Shown here: in pieces, positions 7,010 to 15,260 of the stretch
Position numbering within the stretch: position 1 is the first letter of the stretch
How the letters are laid out: each line of letters begins with the position of its first letter
DNA from: Streptomyces diastatochromogenes
GTDB taxonomy: Bacteria; Actinomycetota; Actinomycetes; Streptomycetales; Streptomycetaceae
DNA length: 64,000 bases
Reading direction: 5' to 3'
Assembly: GCF_002242805.1 (NCBI RefSeq)
Contig: NZ_MCGQ01000034.1
Location: forward strand, 99,091-163,090
Translations under genes and position numbers: made by a program
Notes under the pieces: model-generated
What the model was told of the DNA's origin: nothing
Databases searched by the model: none
The model's input: only the letters and a program-made list of their open reading frames with translations

Positions 7010-8939
7010 CGTCAAGGTCCTTGGTGAGGCGTGTGATGCCGGCGACGCGGTAGGCGTCCGCCTCCTCCAGGGTCTCGTTCTCCAGCAGGGCCTGGGCGAG
7101 GGCGTCCAACTGGCCGCGGTGGTCGCGGAGTTTGCGGCAGGCCTCCTCGTAGCACTCGTCGACGATCCGGCGCATCTCGCTGTCGATCACGTCGAGGGTC
7201 TGCGGGGCCGCGGCGAGGCCGTAGGCCTGCTGGGCGTCGTTGGGCAGGGCGGAGAGGCGGCCGACCTGGTGGCTCATGCCCCAGCGGGAGACCATCCCGC
7301 GCGCGATGTTGGTGACCTGTTCCAGGTCGCTCTCGGAGCCGGTGGTGACCACGCCGTAGACGACCTGCTCGGCCGCCATGCCGCCGAGCGCGCCGATGAT
7401 CCGGCCGCGCAGGTAGTCCTCGGTGTACGCGTACCGGTCCGCCTCCGGCGTGGACAGCGTGACACCGAGCGCCCGGCCGCGCGGCACGATGGTGATCTTG
7501 CGGACCGGGTCGGCGCCGGGCTGGAGCATGCCCAGCAGGGCGTGGCCGCTCTCGTGGTAGGCGGTGCGCCGGCGTTCCTCCTCGGGCATCACCAGCGGGC
7601 GTTCGGCGCCCAGCTGGACCTTCTCCAGCGCCTCCGAGAGGTCGGTCTGTGTCACCTGCTCCTGCTGGCGCTTCACGGCGAGCAGGGCGGCCTCGTTGGC
7701 GAGGTTGGCCAGTTCCGCGCCCGTCATCCCCGGGGTCGTACGGGCGACCTGGGCGAGGTCGACGCCCGGGGCGAGCGGGATGTCACGGGTGTGGATCTCC
7801 AGGATGGCCTCGCGGCCGCCGCGATCCGGGGGCGAGACCTGGACCACCCGGTCGAAGCGACCGGGGCGGGTCAGCGCCGGGTCGAGGATGTCGGCGCGGT
7901 TGGTGGCGGCGAGGACGATGACGCCCTCGGCGCCGGAGAAGCCGTCCATCTCGGTGAGGATCTGGTTCAGGGTCTGCTCGCGCTCGTCGTGCCCGCCCAT
8001 CCCGGAACCGCCGGCGCGGGCCCGGCCGATGGTGTCGATCTCGTCGATGAAGATGATGGACGGGGCGACCTTGCGGGCCTCCGCGAACAGCTCCCGCACC
8101 CGGGAGGCGCCCACGCCGACGATCATCTCGATGAACTCGGAGGCGGAGGCGGAGAAGAAGGGCACGCCCGCCTCTCCCGCGACCGCGCGCGCGAGCAGTG
8201 TCTTGCCGGTGCCGGGCGGGCCGGCGAGCAGCACACCGCGGGGCATCTTGGCGCCCATGCGACGGTAGGCGTCGGGGTTCTTCAGGAAGTCCACGACGTC
8301 GTTCAACTCGCCCGCGACCTCGTCGATGCCCGCCACGTCGGCGAAGGTGGTGCGCTTCTCCCCCGGGATCAGCTCCACCGGCTTCGGCGGTGCCTTGCGG
8401 CCGAGCATGCCGCCCGCGCCGCCCATCCCCGCGCTCATCCGCCGCGCGATGAACACCCACACCGCGATCAGCAGCAGCATGGGCGCCAGCGAGATCAGCA
8501 GGTTGGCGAGAAAGCTGCGGTGCTGGACGACGGGCTCGGCCGTGACGGTGACGTTGTGCTTGGTGAGGTTCGCCCACAGCTGGTCGTCGGCGAAGGACGG
8601 CCGCTGGGTGTTGAACTCGGTGTACTTCCCGCCGCTCGGGTTGCTCTGCTCCGTCTTGAGCTTGCCCTGGATGGCGTCGCCCTTGGCGTAGATCTTGCTG
8701 ACGTTGCCGTCGTTCACCTGCTTGCTGAACTCGGTGTACGAGATCGTCGGCTCGTTGGCCTGGTCGAAGAAGGACAGCACCAGGTTGGCGATCAGGTACA
8801 CGACCAGTGCGGTGAAGACAAGCCGCCACCAGCCCCCGCGCAGCTTGCGCCCGCCGGGCGGCTTCGGCGGCTCCTCGGGAGCACCCTCGGTACGCCAGGG
8901 CTGGTCCGGCGACTTGCGCGGCGGCGCAGGGTTGGTCAT
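7005..8939 (-). CDS. ftsH: ATP-dependent zinc metalloprotease FtsH
   Basis: Membrane-anchored AAA+ protease that degrades misfolded membrane and some soluble proteins as a hexamer. 644 aa. A Pro-rich N-terminus leads to membrane segment 1 (about 38-57), an extracytoplasmic domain (58-142) and membrane segment 2 (about 146-166). The AAA domain has Walker A GPPGTGKT (240-247), Walker B IIFIDEID (near 295-302) and the second region of homology near 335-365. The zinc site is HESGH (462-466). It ends soon after the protease domain, without the long acidic C-terminal tail many FtsH proteins have. It lies between ffh and an unrelated methyltransferase. Streptomyces usually have another ftsH elsewhere; that is prior knowledge, not seen here. 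Confidence 0.95.
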   Translation of the reverse strand: MTNPAPPRKSPDQPWRTEGAPEEPPKPPGGRKLRGGWWRLVFTALVVYLIANLVLSFFDQANEPTISYTEFSKQVNDGNVSKIYAKGDAIQGKLKTEQSNPSGGKYTEFNTQRPSFADDQLWANLTKHNVTVTAEPVVQHRSFLANLLISLAPMLLLIAVWVFIARRMSAGMGGAGGMLGRKAPPKPVELIPGEKRTTFADVAGIDEVAGELNDVVDFLKNPDAYRRMGAKMPRGVLLAGPPGTGKTLLARAVAGEAGVPFFSASASEFIEMIVGVGASRVRELFAEARKVAPSIIFIDEIDTIGRARAGGSGMGGHDEREQTLNQILTEMDGFSGAEGVIVLAATNRADILDPALTRPGRFDRVVQVSPPDRGGREAILEIHTRDIPLAPGVDLAQVARTTPGMTGAELANLANEAALLAVKRQQEQVTQTDLSEALEKVQLGAERPLVMPEEERRRTAYHESGHALLGMLQPGADPVRKITIVPRGRALGVTLSTPEADRYAYTEDYLRGRIIGALGGMAAEQVVYGVVTTGSESDLEQVTNIARGMVSRWGMSHQVGRLSALPNDAQQAYGLAAAPQTLDVIDSEMRRIVDECYEEACRKLRDHRGQLDALAQALLENETLEEADAYRVAGITRLTKDLDA

Positions 8940-8986
8940 ATCGGGACGTTACGACACCGGTCCGGCACCGGCACGCGCAGATGCGA

Positions 8987-9020
8987 CTGGGGGCGCCCCT
9001 CCGAAGAGGAGCGCCCCCAG
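8987..9020 (-). terminator. ffh terminator hairpin
   Basis: A 10-bp perfect outer stem CTGGGGGCGC/GCGCCCCCAG, with an inner CCTC/GAGG stem and a CGAA tetraloop. It lies 45 bases after the ffh stop and 48 bases before ftsH. There is no U-run, as is usual in Streptomyces. Confidence 0.7.
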
Positions 9021-9060
9021 GGTCGTACTGACGTACTACAGGCCGTACTGACGTACTACG
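9021..9060. repeat. Two tandem 20-bp repeats downstream of ffh
   Basis: Units at 9021-9040 and 9041-9060 share CGTACTGACGTACTAC and differ at two positions. Each contains the half-palindrome GTAC-TGAC-GTAC type arrangement. They sit between the ffh stop and its terminator. Confidence 0.8.
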
Positions 9061-9064
9061 GCAC

Positions 9065-10615
9065 TCAGCCCATGAACTTCTTGAACTCGTCCGGCAGCTC
9101 GAAGTCCTGAGCGCCCTGCTGCGGCAGCCCGAAGGCGCCTCCGCCCTGAGCGGCGGCCTCACGGCGCTGCGCCGCCTCCAGCTCCTGCTGCTTGCGCTTC
9201 ATCGGGTTGCCGGAGCGCTGCTTGCCCTTGGCCTGCTTCGGCTGCTTCTTCTGCCGGCCGGGGCCGCCGCCCATGCCCGGGATCCCCGGCATGCCGGGCA
9301 TGCCGCCGCCCTGGGCCATGCGGGACATCATCTTGCGGGCCTCGAAGAACCGCTCGACCAGACCCTTCACCGCGCTGACCTCGGCACCGGAACCCTTGGC
9401 GATACGGGCACGGCGCGAGCCGTTGATGATCGTCGGGTCCTGGCGCTCGGCCGGGGTCATCGACTTGATGATCGCGGCCATGCGGTCGACGTCCCGCTCG
9501 TCGACGTTGTTGATCTGCTCCTTGATCTGGCCCATGCCCGGCAGCATGCCGAGCAGCTTGGAGATGGAGCCCATCTTCCTGACCTGCTCCATCTGGGCCA
9601 GGAAGTCGTCCAGGGTGAAGTCCTGGCCCTTCTTCGACGCCAGCTTGGAGGCCATCTTGGCGGCCTCTTCCTGGCTGAAGGTCTTCTCCGCCTGCTCGAT
9701 CAGGGTGAGCAGGTCACCCAGGTCGAGGATGCGGGAGGCCATCCGGTCCGGGTGGAACGCGTCGAAGTCCTCGAGCTTCTCGCCGTTCGACGCGAACATG
9801 ATCGGCTTGCCGGTGACCTGGCGGATCGACAGGGCGGCACCACCGCGGGCGTCACCGTCGAGCTTGGAGAGCACCACACCGTCGAAGCCGACGCCGTCGC
9901 GGAAGGCCTCGGCGGTGTTGACGGCGTCCTGACCGATCATCGCGTCGACGACGAACAGGATCTCGTCCGGAGAGACGGCGTCGCGGATGTCCGCGGCCTG
10001 CTGCATCATCTCCTGGTCGATGCCGAGGCGGCCGGCGGTGTCCACGATCACGATGTCGTGGACCTTGGTCCGCGCGTGCTCGATGGAGTCCTTGGCGACC
10101 TTGACCGGGTCACCGACGCCGTTGCCCGGCTCCGGGGCGTAGACGGCGACACCGGCGCGCTCGGCGACGACGCTCAGCTGGTTGACGGCGTTCGGGCGCT
10201 GGAGGTCGGCGGCGACCAGCAGCGGCGAGTGGCCCTGCTCCTGGAGCCACTTGCCGAGCTTGCCCGCGAGGGTGGTCTTACCGGCACCCTGAAGACCCGC
10301 CAGCATGATCACGGTCGGGGGCTGCTTGGCGAAGCGCAGGCGCCGGGTCTCGCCACCGAGGATGGTGACGAGTTCGTCGTTGACGATCTTCAGCACCTGC
10401 TGGGCCGGGTTCAACGCCTTGGAGACCTCGGCGCCGAGCGCGCGCTCCTTGACGTTCTTGATGAACGTCCGGACGACCGGCAGGGCCACGTCGGCTTCGA
10501 GGAGCGCGATACGGATCTCGCGCGCGGTGGCGTCGATGTCCGCCTCGGAGAGCCGTCCCTTGCCGCGCAGGTTCTTGAAAGTCGCTGACAGGCGATCGGA
10601 GAGAGTGTCGAACAC
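9065..10615 (-). CDS. ffh: Signal recognition particle protein Ffh (SRP54)
   Basis: GTPase that binds signal sequences of nascent membrane and secreted proteins and docks with FtsY. 516 aa. N domain at 1-88; G domain with P-loop GLQGAGKTT (107-115), DTAGR and TKLDG-type motifs (here SKLDGDARGG). The M domain from about residue 310 has the SRP RNA-binding region (MTPAERQDP, NGSRRARIAKGSG) and the Met-rich signal-binding groove. A Gly/Met/Pro stretch and a Lys/Gln-rich tail close the protein. ftsY is in the same window at 18-19 kb. No 4.5S/scRNA gene was seen here. Confidence 0.97.
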   Translation of the reverse strand: MFDTLSDRLSATFKNLRGKGRLSEADIDATAREIRIALLEADVALPVVRTFIKNVKERALGAEVSKALNPAQQVLKIVNDELVTILGGETRRLRFAKQPPTVIMLAGLQGAGKTTLAGKLGKWLQEQGHSPLLVAADLQRPNAVNQLSVVAERAGVAVYAPEPGNGVGDPVKVAKDSIEHARTKVHDIVIVDTAGRLGIDQEMMQQAADIRDAVSPDEILFVVDAMIGQDAVNTAEAFRDGVGFDGVVLSKLDGDARGGAALSIRQVTGKPIMFASNGEKLEDFDAFHPDRMASRILDLGDLLTLIEQAEKTFSQEEAAKMASKLASKKGQDFTLDDFLAQMEQVRKMGSISKLLGMLPGMGQIKEQINNVDERDVDRMAAIIKSMTPAERQDPTIINGSRRARIAKGSGAEVSAVKGLVERFFEARKMMSRMAQGGGMPGMPGIPGMGGGPGRQKKQPKQAKGKQRSGNPMKRKQQELEAAQRREAAAQGGGAFGLPQQGAQDFELPDEFKKFMG

Positions 10616-10698
10616 GGCGCTCGCGGTCCTCGGGGTCGGTGGTGGCTGCTGGGAATCGCCCTCCAGGGTATCCCGGCGGTGAACTCATCGGGGAAGGG

Positions 10699-13149
10699 TC
10701 ATCCCCGCAGGGTCTCCTCGAGCACCCGGGCCAGCGAGTTCGCGTCCGGTGCGGGCAGGGGCGCGCCCGTGCCGGTGGTGACGTAGAACGCGTCGACGGC
10801 GTTGGCGCCCAGGGTGCTGACATGCATGCTGCGCACCCGCACCCCGGCCTTCTCCAGGGCCATCCCGATCCGGTGCAGCAGTCCGGGGGCGTCCTGGGTC
10901 CGCACCTCGATCACCGTGGCGTGGTGGGAGGCCGCCGGGGCCACCGTCACGCGGGGCGGCGGGGCCACCCAGCCGCGGCGGCGCGGGTAGGCCGCGTCCC
11001 GCTCGGCGAGGCGGCCCGCGATGTCGAGCGAGCCGTCGAGGGCGCGGACCAGGTCGGCGCGCAGCCGGGCGGCCTGGGGCAGGGAGCCGTACTCGGCAGC
11101 GACCCGCCAGTTCAGCAGCAGGACCGCGCCGTCGTCGACGTCGTCGGGCAGGGTCAGGGCGCTCAGCTCGGCCGTGCGGACGGTAAGGCGGTGCACGGCG
11201 AGGACGCCGGCGACGGCGGGCAGTACGGCGGGCTGGTCCGGTACGGCGATGAGCAGCTCCACGCCGAGTGGCTCGGGCGAGCCGGGGGCCTCCTCCTCCG
11301 GCACCGGCTCGGTCTGTGCGCGCAGGGCGAGGACCGGGCTGCCGGTGCGGAAGGCCTCGATGGCGAGGCGTTCCTGCTCGGCCGTGGGCGCGGCGGGCTC
11401 GGGTTCCTCGGGGGCGTCCCCGGCGAGGACGGCGGAGACGCGCCGCACCAGGTCGGCGACGAGGGAGCCGCGCCAGGACGACCAGGCGGCGGGTCCGGTG
11501 GCGAGGGCGTCCGCCTCGGTGAGGGCGTGCAGGAGTTCCAGCGTGCTCTGGGTGCCGACGGCCTCGGCGACCGAGCGGACGGTCGCCGGGTCCTCCAGGT
11601 CGCGCCGGGTGGCCGTTTCGACGAGCAGCAGATGGTGCCGTACCAGCGTGGACAGCACCGCCACGTCCGCGCGGTCGAAGCCGATCCGCGCGGCCACGTC
11701 CTTGGCGATGATCTCGCCGGCCACCGAGTGGTCGCCGGGCCAGCCCTTGCCGATGTCGTGCAGGAGGGCGGAGACGAGGAGCAGGTCGGGGCGGCCGACC
11801 CGGCGGGTCAGCTCGGAGGCACGGACGGCCGTCTCGATCAGGTGCCGGTCCACGGTCCAGATGTGGACGGCGTTGCGCTGCGGGCGGCAGCGGACCCGCT
11901 CCCAGTCCGGCAGGAGGCGGCTGATCAGGCCCTCCGCCTCCAGGGCCTCCCAGACGTCGACGGTCGGGCGGCCGGAGCCGAGCAGGGTCACCAGCTGTTC
12001 GCGGGCCTCGGCGGGCCAGGGCGTGGGCAGGGGGCGCGCGGTGGCGGCCATGCGCCGTACGGCGTGCAGGGAGAGCGGGAGTCCGGCCTGCGCGGCGGCG
12101 GCCGCGGCACGCAGGGGGAGCACGGGGTCACGTTCGGGGCGTGCGGTCCGGGCGAGCACCACCTCGCCGTCCTGCTCCACCACGCCTTCGGCCAGCGGGG
12201 AGCGCTCGGCGACCGGCTTGCCGCCGCCCAGCATGGCGCGCAGGCGCGGGCGGACGGCGCGCGAGCGCAGCACGCGCCCCACCTCGCGCCAGGTGACATC
12301 ACTGGCGTACGAGATGACGCGCGCCGCTTCATAGACCTGCCGCAGCAGGGTGTCGGCGTCCAGCAGCCCCAGCTCGGCCGCCACCTGGTCCTGTTCCTGC
12401 AGCGCGAGCCGGTCGGTGGCCCGGCCGGTGGCCAGGTGCAGGGCGTCCCGGACGTCGAGCAGGCGCCGGCGCGCGTCCGCGAGGCCCTCGCGCGGGGCGT
12501 CGGCCAGCCAGGAGGCGGCCACGGCGCGCAGGGCGGTGGCGTCCCTGAGGCCGCCGCGGGCCTCCTTGAGGTCGGGTTCCAGGAGGTACTGCAGCTCGCC
12601 CTGGCGTTCGGCGCGGTCGGTGCAGAGTTCCTGGAGTTCGGGAAGGCGCTTGGGTGCCTGGTTGCGCCAGTCGGCCAGGACGGCCGTACGCAGTCCGGCG
12701 GTGAGGCCGAGGTCACCGGTGAGGTGGCGGGCGTCCAGGAGGCCGAGTTGGACTTTCAAATCCTCTGCGGCGGTCTTGCGGGCCTCCGCCGGGGTGCGGA
12801 CGGAGTGGTCGAGGGCGAGGCCCAGGTCCCACACGGGGTACCAGAGGCGGTCGGCCAGGGCGGCGACCGCGCCGGGGTCGCTCCCGTCGTGCAGCAGCAG
12901 GAGGTCGAGATCGCTGCGCGGGGACAGCTCGCCGCGGCCGTAGCCGCCGACGGCGACCAGTGAGACGCCCTTGAGGCCGTCGGCCGCCGCCGTGAACAGC
13001 CCGGCGAGCCAGTCGTCGGTCAGTTCGGCGAGGGCGGCACGGCGCGGCGGCCCGGACCGCGCTCCTTCGGTGAGGAGGCGCAGCCGGGCCGCCGCGTAGC
13101 CGCTGGGTCCCGAGTCATCCGCTTCGTTCCGCACATCCGTACCCGTCAC
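10699..13149 (-). CDS. glnD: [Protein-PII] nucleotidyltransferase GlnD
   Basis: Modifies and demodifies the PII protein in response to glutamine. In Streptomyces this is known to be adenylylation. 816 aa from a GTG at 13149 with an AGGAG site upstream. A longer open frame would run into glnK and is not used. The nucleotidyltransferase motif is VGGYGRGELSPRSDLDLL, near residue 90. The HD phosphohydrolase motif is LLVSALLHDIGKGWPGDHS. Two ACT domains end the protein (near ELLIAVPDQPAVLPAVAGVL and VIEVRTQDAPGLLHRIG). It is the last gene of amtB-glnK-glnD, starting 25 bases after glnK. Confidence 0.95.
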   Translation of the reverse strand: MTGTDVRNEADDSGPSGYAAARLRLLTEGARSGPPRRAALAELTDDWLAGLFTAAADGLKGVSLVAVGGYGRGELSPRSDLDLLLLHDGSDPGAVAALADRLWYPVWDLGLALDHSVRTPAEARKTAAEDLKVQLGLLDARHLTGDLGLTAGLRTAVLADWRNQAPKRLPELQELCTDRAERQGELQYLLEPDLKEARGGLRDATALRAVAASWLADAPREGLADARRRLLDVRDALHLATGRATDRLALQEQDQVAAELGLLDADTLLRQVYEAARVISYASDVTWREVGRVLRSRAVRPRLRAMLGGGKPVAERSPLAEGVVEQDGEVVLARTARPERDPVLPLRAAAAAAQAGLPLSLHAVRRMAATARPLPTPWPAEAREQLVTLLGSGRPTVDVWEALEAEGLISRLLPDWERVRCRPQRNAVHIWTVDRHLIETAVRASELTRRVGRPDLLLVSALLHDIGKGWPGDHSVAGEIIAKDVAARIGFDRADVAVLSTLVRHHLLLVETATRRDLEDPATVRSVAEAVGTQSTLELLHALTEADALATGPAAWSSWRGSLVADLVRRVSAVLAGDAPEEPEPAAPTAEQERLAIEAFRTGSPVLALRAQTEPVPEEEAPGSPEPLGVELLIAVPDQPAVLPAVAGVLAVHRLTVRTAELSALTLPDDVDDGAVLLLNWRVAAEYGSLPQAARLRADLVRALDGSLDIAGRLAERDAAYPRRRGWVAPPPRVTVAPAASHHATVIEVRTQDAPGLLHRIGMALEKAGVRVRSMHVSTLGANAVDAFYVTTGTGAPLPAPDANSLARVLEETLRG

Positions 13150-13174
13150 CCAGCGACTCCTGTCTTCTGTCGTG

Positions 13175-13513
13175 TCAGAGCGCGTCCGGGCCGCGCTCGC
13201 CGGTACGGACCCGTACGGCCGTCTCGACCGGCAGGGACCAGACCTTGCCGTCACCGATCTTGCCGGTGCGGGCCGCCTTGACGATGACCTCGATCAGCTG
13301 CTCGGCGTCGTCGTCCTCGGCCAGTACCTCGATACGGATCTTGGGGACCAGGTCGACGGTGTACTCGGCACCGCGGTAGACCTCGGTGTGGCCCCGCTGA
13401 CGACCGTAACCGCTTGCCTCGGTGACCGTCAGCCCGTGGACGCCGAAGGCCTGAAGGGCCTCCTTGATCTCATCCAGCCGGTGAGGCTTGACGACGGCGG
13501 TGATGAGCTTCAT
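13175..13513 (-). CDS. glnK: PII nitrogen regulatory protein
   Basis: Trimeric signal protein that reports 2-oxoglutarate, ATP/ADP and glutamine status. 112 aa. The T-loop contains the modification site Tyr51 in RGAEYTVD. The C-terminal RTGKIGDGKVWSLPVE is the family signature. Its ATG overlaps the amtB stop (ATGA), so it is coupled to the transporter it is expected to regulate. The next gene, glnD, encodes its modifying enzyme. Confidence 0.97.
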   Translation of the reverse strand: MKLITAVVKPHRLDEIKEALQAFGVHGLTVTEASGYGRQRGHTEVYRGAEYTVDLVPKIRIEVLAEDDDAEQLIEVIVKAARTGKIGDGKVWSLPVETAVRVRTGERGPDAL

Positions 13514-14853
13514 GCGTCCACCTTCTTGCTGTGCGTGGCGGCCAGGGCCGGGGAGGCCGCGGCGGATCCGATGACACCGCCACCGGTGCCGCTGAAGTCG
13601 TATGCGGTCTCGGCGTGCTCGGCCTGGTCGATGCCCGAGACTTCCTCGTCCTCGCTGACCCGCATTCCGATGGTCTTGTCGAGGAGGAAGGCGAGGACCG
13701 CGGAGGCGATCAGCGAGTAGGCGAGGACCGCACCGACACCGGCGCACTGCTTCCACAGCTGGGTCCAGGTGTGGTCGCCGTAGAAGACGCCCGTGGCCTC
13801 GGACTGGCCCTTGCCGGTGGCGAAGAAGCCGATGAGCAGGGAGCCGATGATGCCGCCGACCATGTGGACACCGACGACGTCCAGCGAGTCGTCGTAGCCG
13901 AACTTGAACTTCAGCCCGACGGCCGCGGCGCAGGCGACACCGGCGATGGCGCCGACGGCGATCGCACCGAGCGGGGAGACCGCGCCACCGGACGGGGTGA
14001 TCGCGACCAGACCGGCGACCGCACCGGAGGCGGCGCCCAGCGTGGTGAACGCGCCGTGCCGGATCTTCTCGTAGGCGAGCCAGGCCAGCATGGCGGCGGC
14101 CGTCGCGACCTGCGTGTTGACGAACATCAGCGCGCCGACGCCGTCGTCGTTGCCGAGCCACGAACCGGCGTTGAAGCCGAACCAGCCGAACCACAGCAGA
14201 CCGGCACCGAGCATGACCAGCGGGAGGCTGTGCGGGCGCATCGGGTCCTTCTTGAAGCCGACGCGCTTGCCGATGACCAGGATCACGCCGAGGGCCCCGG
14301 CACCGGCGTTGATGTGCACCGCCGTACCACCGGCGAAGTCGATCACACCGAGCTTGTAGGCCCAGCCGTCGGCACCCCAGACCCAGTGGGCGACCGGGAC
14401 GTAGACGATCGTGAGCCACAGGGCGATGAAGAGCGACCAGGCGGAGAACTTGACGCGGTCCGCGAGGGCGCCGCTTATCAGGGCCGGCGTGATGATCGCG
14501 AACATCAGCTGGAACACCATGAAGACGAAGATCGGGATGGTGTAGCCGTCCCACAGCTCCGTCAGCCCGATGTTGCTGAGGCCGAACCAGTCGGAGTTCC
14601 AGCCGATGAGGCTGTTGTGCGTGCCGAATGCGAGGGAGAAGCCGTAGAGCACCCACAGAATGGTGACGATGCCCATGCTGATGAAGCTCATCATCAGCAT
14701 GTTGAGGGTGCTCTTGACCCGGACCATGCCTCCGTAGAAGAAGGCCAGGCCCGGGGTCATGAGCAGCACCAGGGCGGAACAGATGAGCATGAAGCCTGTG
14801 TTCGCGGAGGACAGCTTGGGTGCCTCCGCGGCAAGCGTGATGGCTGGTGCCAT
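13510..14853 (-). CDS. amtB: Ammonium transporter AmtB
   Basis: Trimeric membrane channel for ammonium/ammonia. 447 aa with about eleven membrane segments. Signature regions include FFYGGMVRVKSTLNMLMM, VHINAGAGALGVILVIGKR and GVHMVGGIIGSLLIGFFATG. A cytoplasmic C-terminal tail of about 50 residues would contact PII. It is the first gene of the nitrogen operon, directly downstream of a GlnR-type operator, and overlaps glnK by four bases. Confidence 0.96.
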   Translation of the reverse strand: MAPAITLAAEAPKLSSANTGFMLICSALVLLMTPGLAFFYGGMVRVKSTLNMLMMSFISMGIVTILWVLYGFSLAFGTHNSLIGWNSDWFGLSNIGLTELWDGYTIPIFVFMVFQLMFAIITPALISGALADRVKFSAWSLFIALWLTIVYVPVAHWVWGADGWAYKLGVIDFAGGTAVHINAGAGALGVILVIGKRVGFKKDPMRPHSLPLVMLGAGLLWFGWFGFNAGSWLGNDDGVGALMFVNTQVATAAAMLAWLAYEKIRHGAFTTLGAASGAVAGLVAITPSGGAVSPLGAIAVGAIAGVACAAAVGLKFKFGYDDSLDVVGVHMVGGIIGSLLIGFFATGKGQSEATGVFYGDHTWTQLWKQCAGVGAVLAYSLIASAVLAFLLDKTIGMRVSEDEEVSGIDQAEHAETAYDFSGTGGGVIGSAAASPALAATHSKKVDA

Positions 14854-14959
14854 CGGCGTCTCCTCGTCGGTTGGTACGGCCCCGTGCGGGCGAAGCCTGA
14901 GAGCGGTCCGGTTCAGTGAGGGGTGGGCCGGTTATGCGCCATGAGATTGGCGCAGCGCG

Positions 14960-14997
14960 GTTTCGGTGGAAGCCCCTCGTTGTTTCGCCGGGGTGAC
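14960..14997 (-). promoter_or_regulatory. GlnR operator upstream of amtB
   Basis: Read on the minus strand, the site is GTCAC-N6-GAAAC-N6-GGGCT-N6-GAAAC. This matches the actinobacterial GlnR box (GTnAC-N6-GaAAC repeated) in three of four elements, with exact six-base spacers. The third element is degenerate. It is centred about 125 bases upstream of the amtB start. An extra GTAAC lies further upstream at 15013-15017 but is out of phase. Confidence 0.75.
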
Positions 14998-15153
14998 GAA
15001 GGCGCATGGCGTGTTACGCGTTTATGAACTGCCGGATGTCCGGCGCGCTGATCGTTATCGTGACGCAACCATCTTGAATGGCACCGCAACCATGCATTGA
15101 GGGACCACGACGGCGAGCAACCACGTCCGCGAGAGCGGCGCCGGTTTAGGCGC

Positions 15154-15240
15154 AAAAAAGGGTCCGGCCGCGGCGGGCCTCTCGATGACCTGGCGTGGGG
15201 GAGCCGAGTCGGGCAGTTCGGGAGGACCGGCCGCGGCCGG
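15154..15240 (-). terminator. nsdA terminator candidate with U-run
   Basis: On the minus strand CCGGCCGCGGC (15230-15240) can pair with GCCGCGGCCGG (15164-15174), followed by ACCC and six T. The loop is long, about 55 bases. A real T-run after a strong stem is rare in Streptomyces, which supports a terminator. Confidence 0.5.
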
Positions 15241-15260
15241 GGCATGCGTGTCCTGCGGGG

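Larger units (their letters stand above)
14854..15260. other. amtB upstream region and nsdA 3' region
   Basis: About 400 bases without a gene. It holds the GlnR operator, the presumed amtB promoter, and the nsdA terminator candidate. The stretch near 15000-15100 is lower in GC than its surroundings. Confidence 0.6.

Noticed and set aside
10639..12963. Long open frame antisense to glnD
   Set aside because: High-GC codon bias of glnD creates it. The product is Gly/Arg/Ala-rich with no family resemblance, and glnD is unambiguous.
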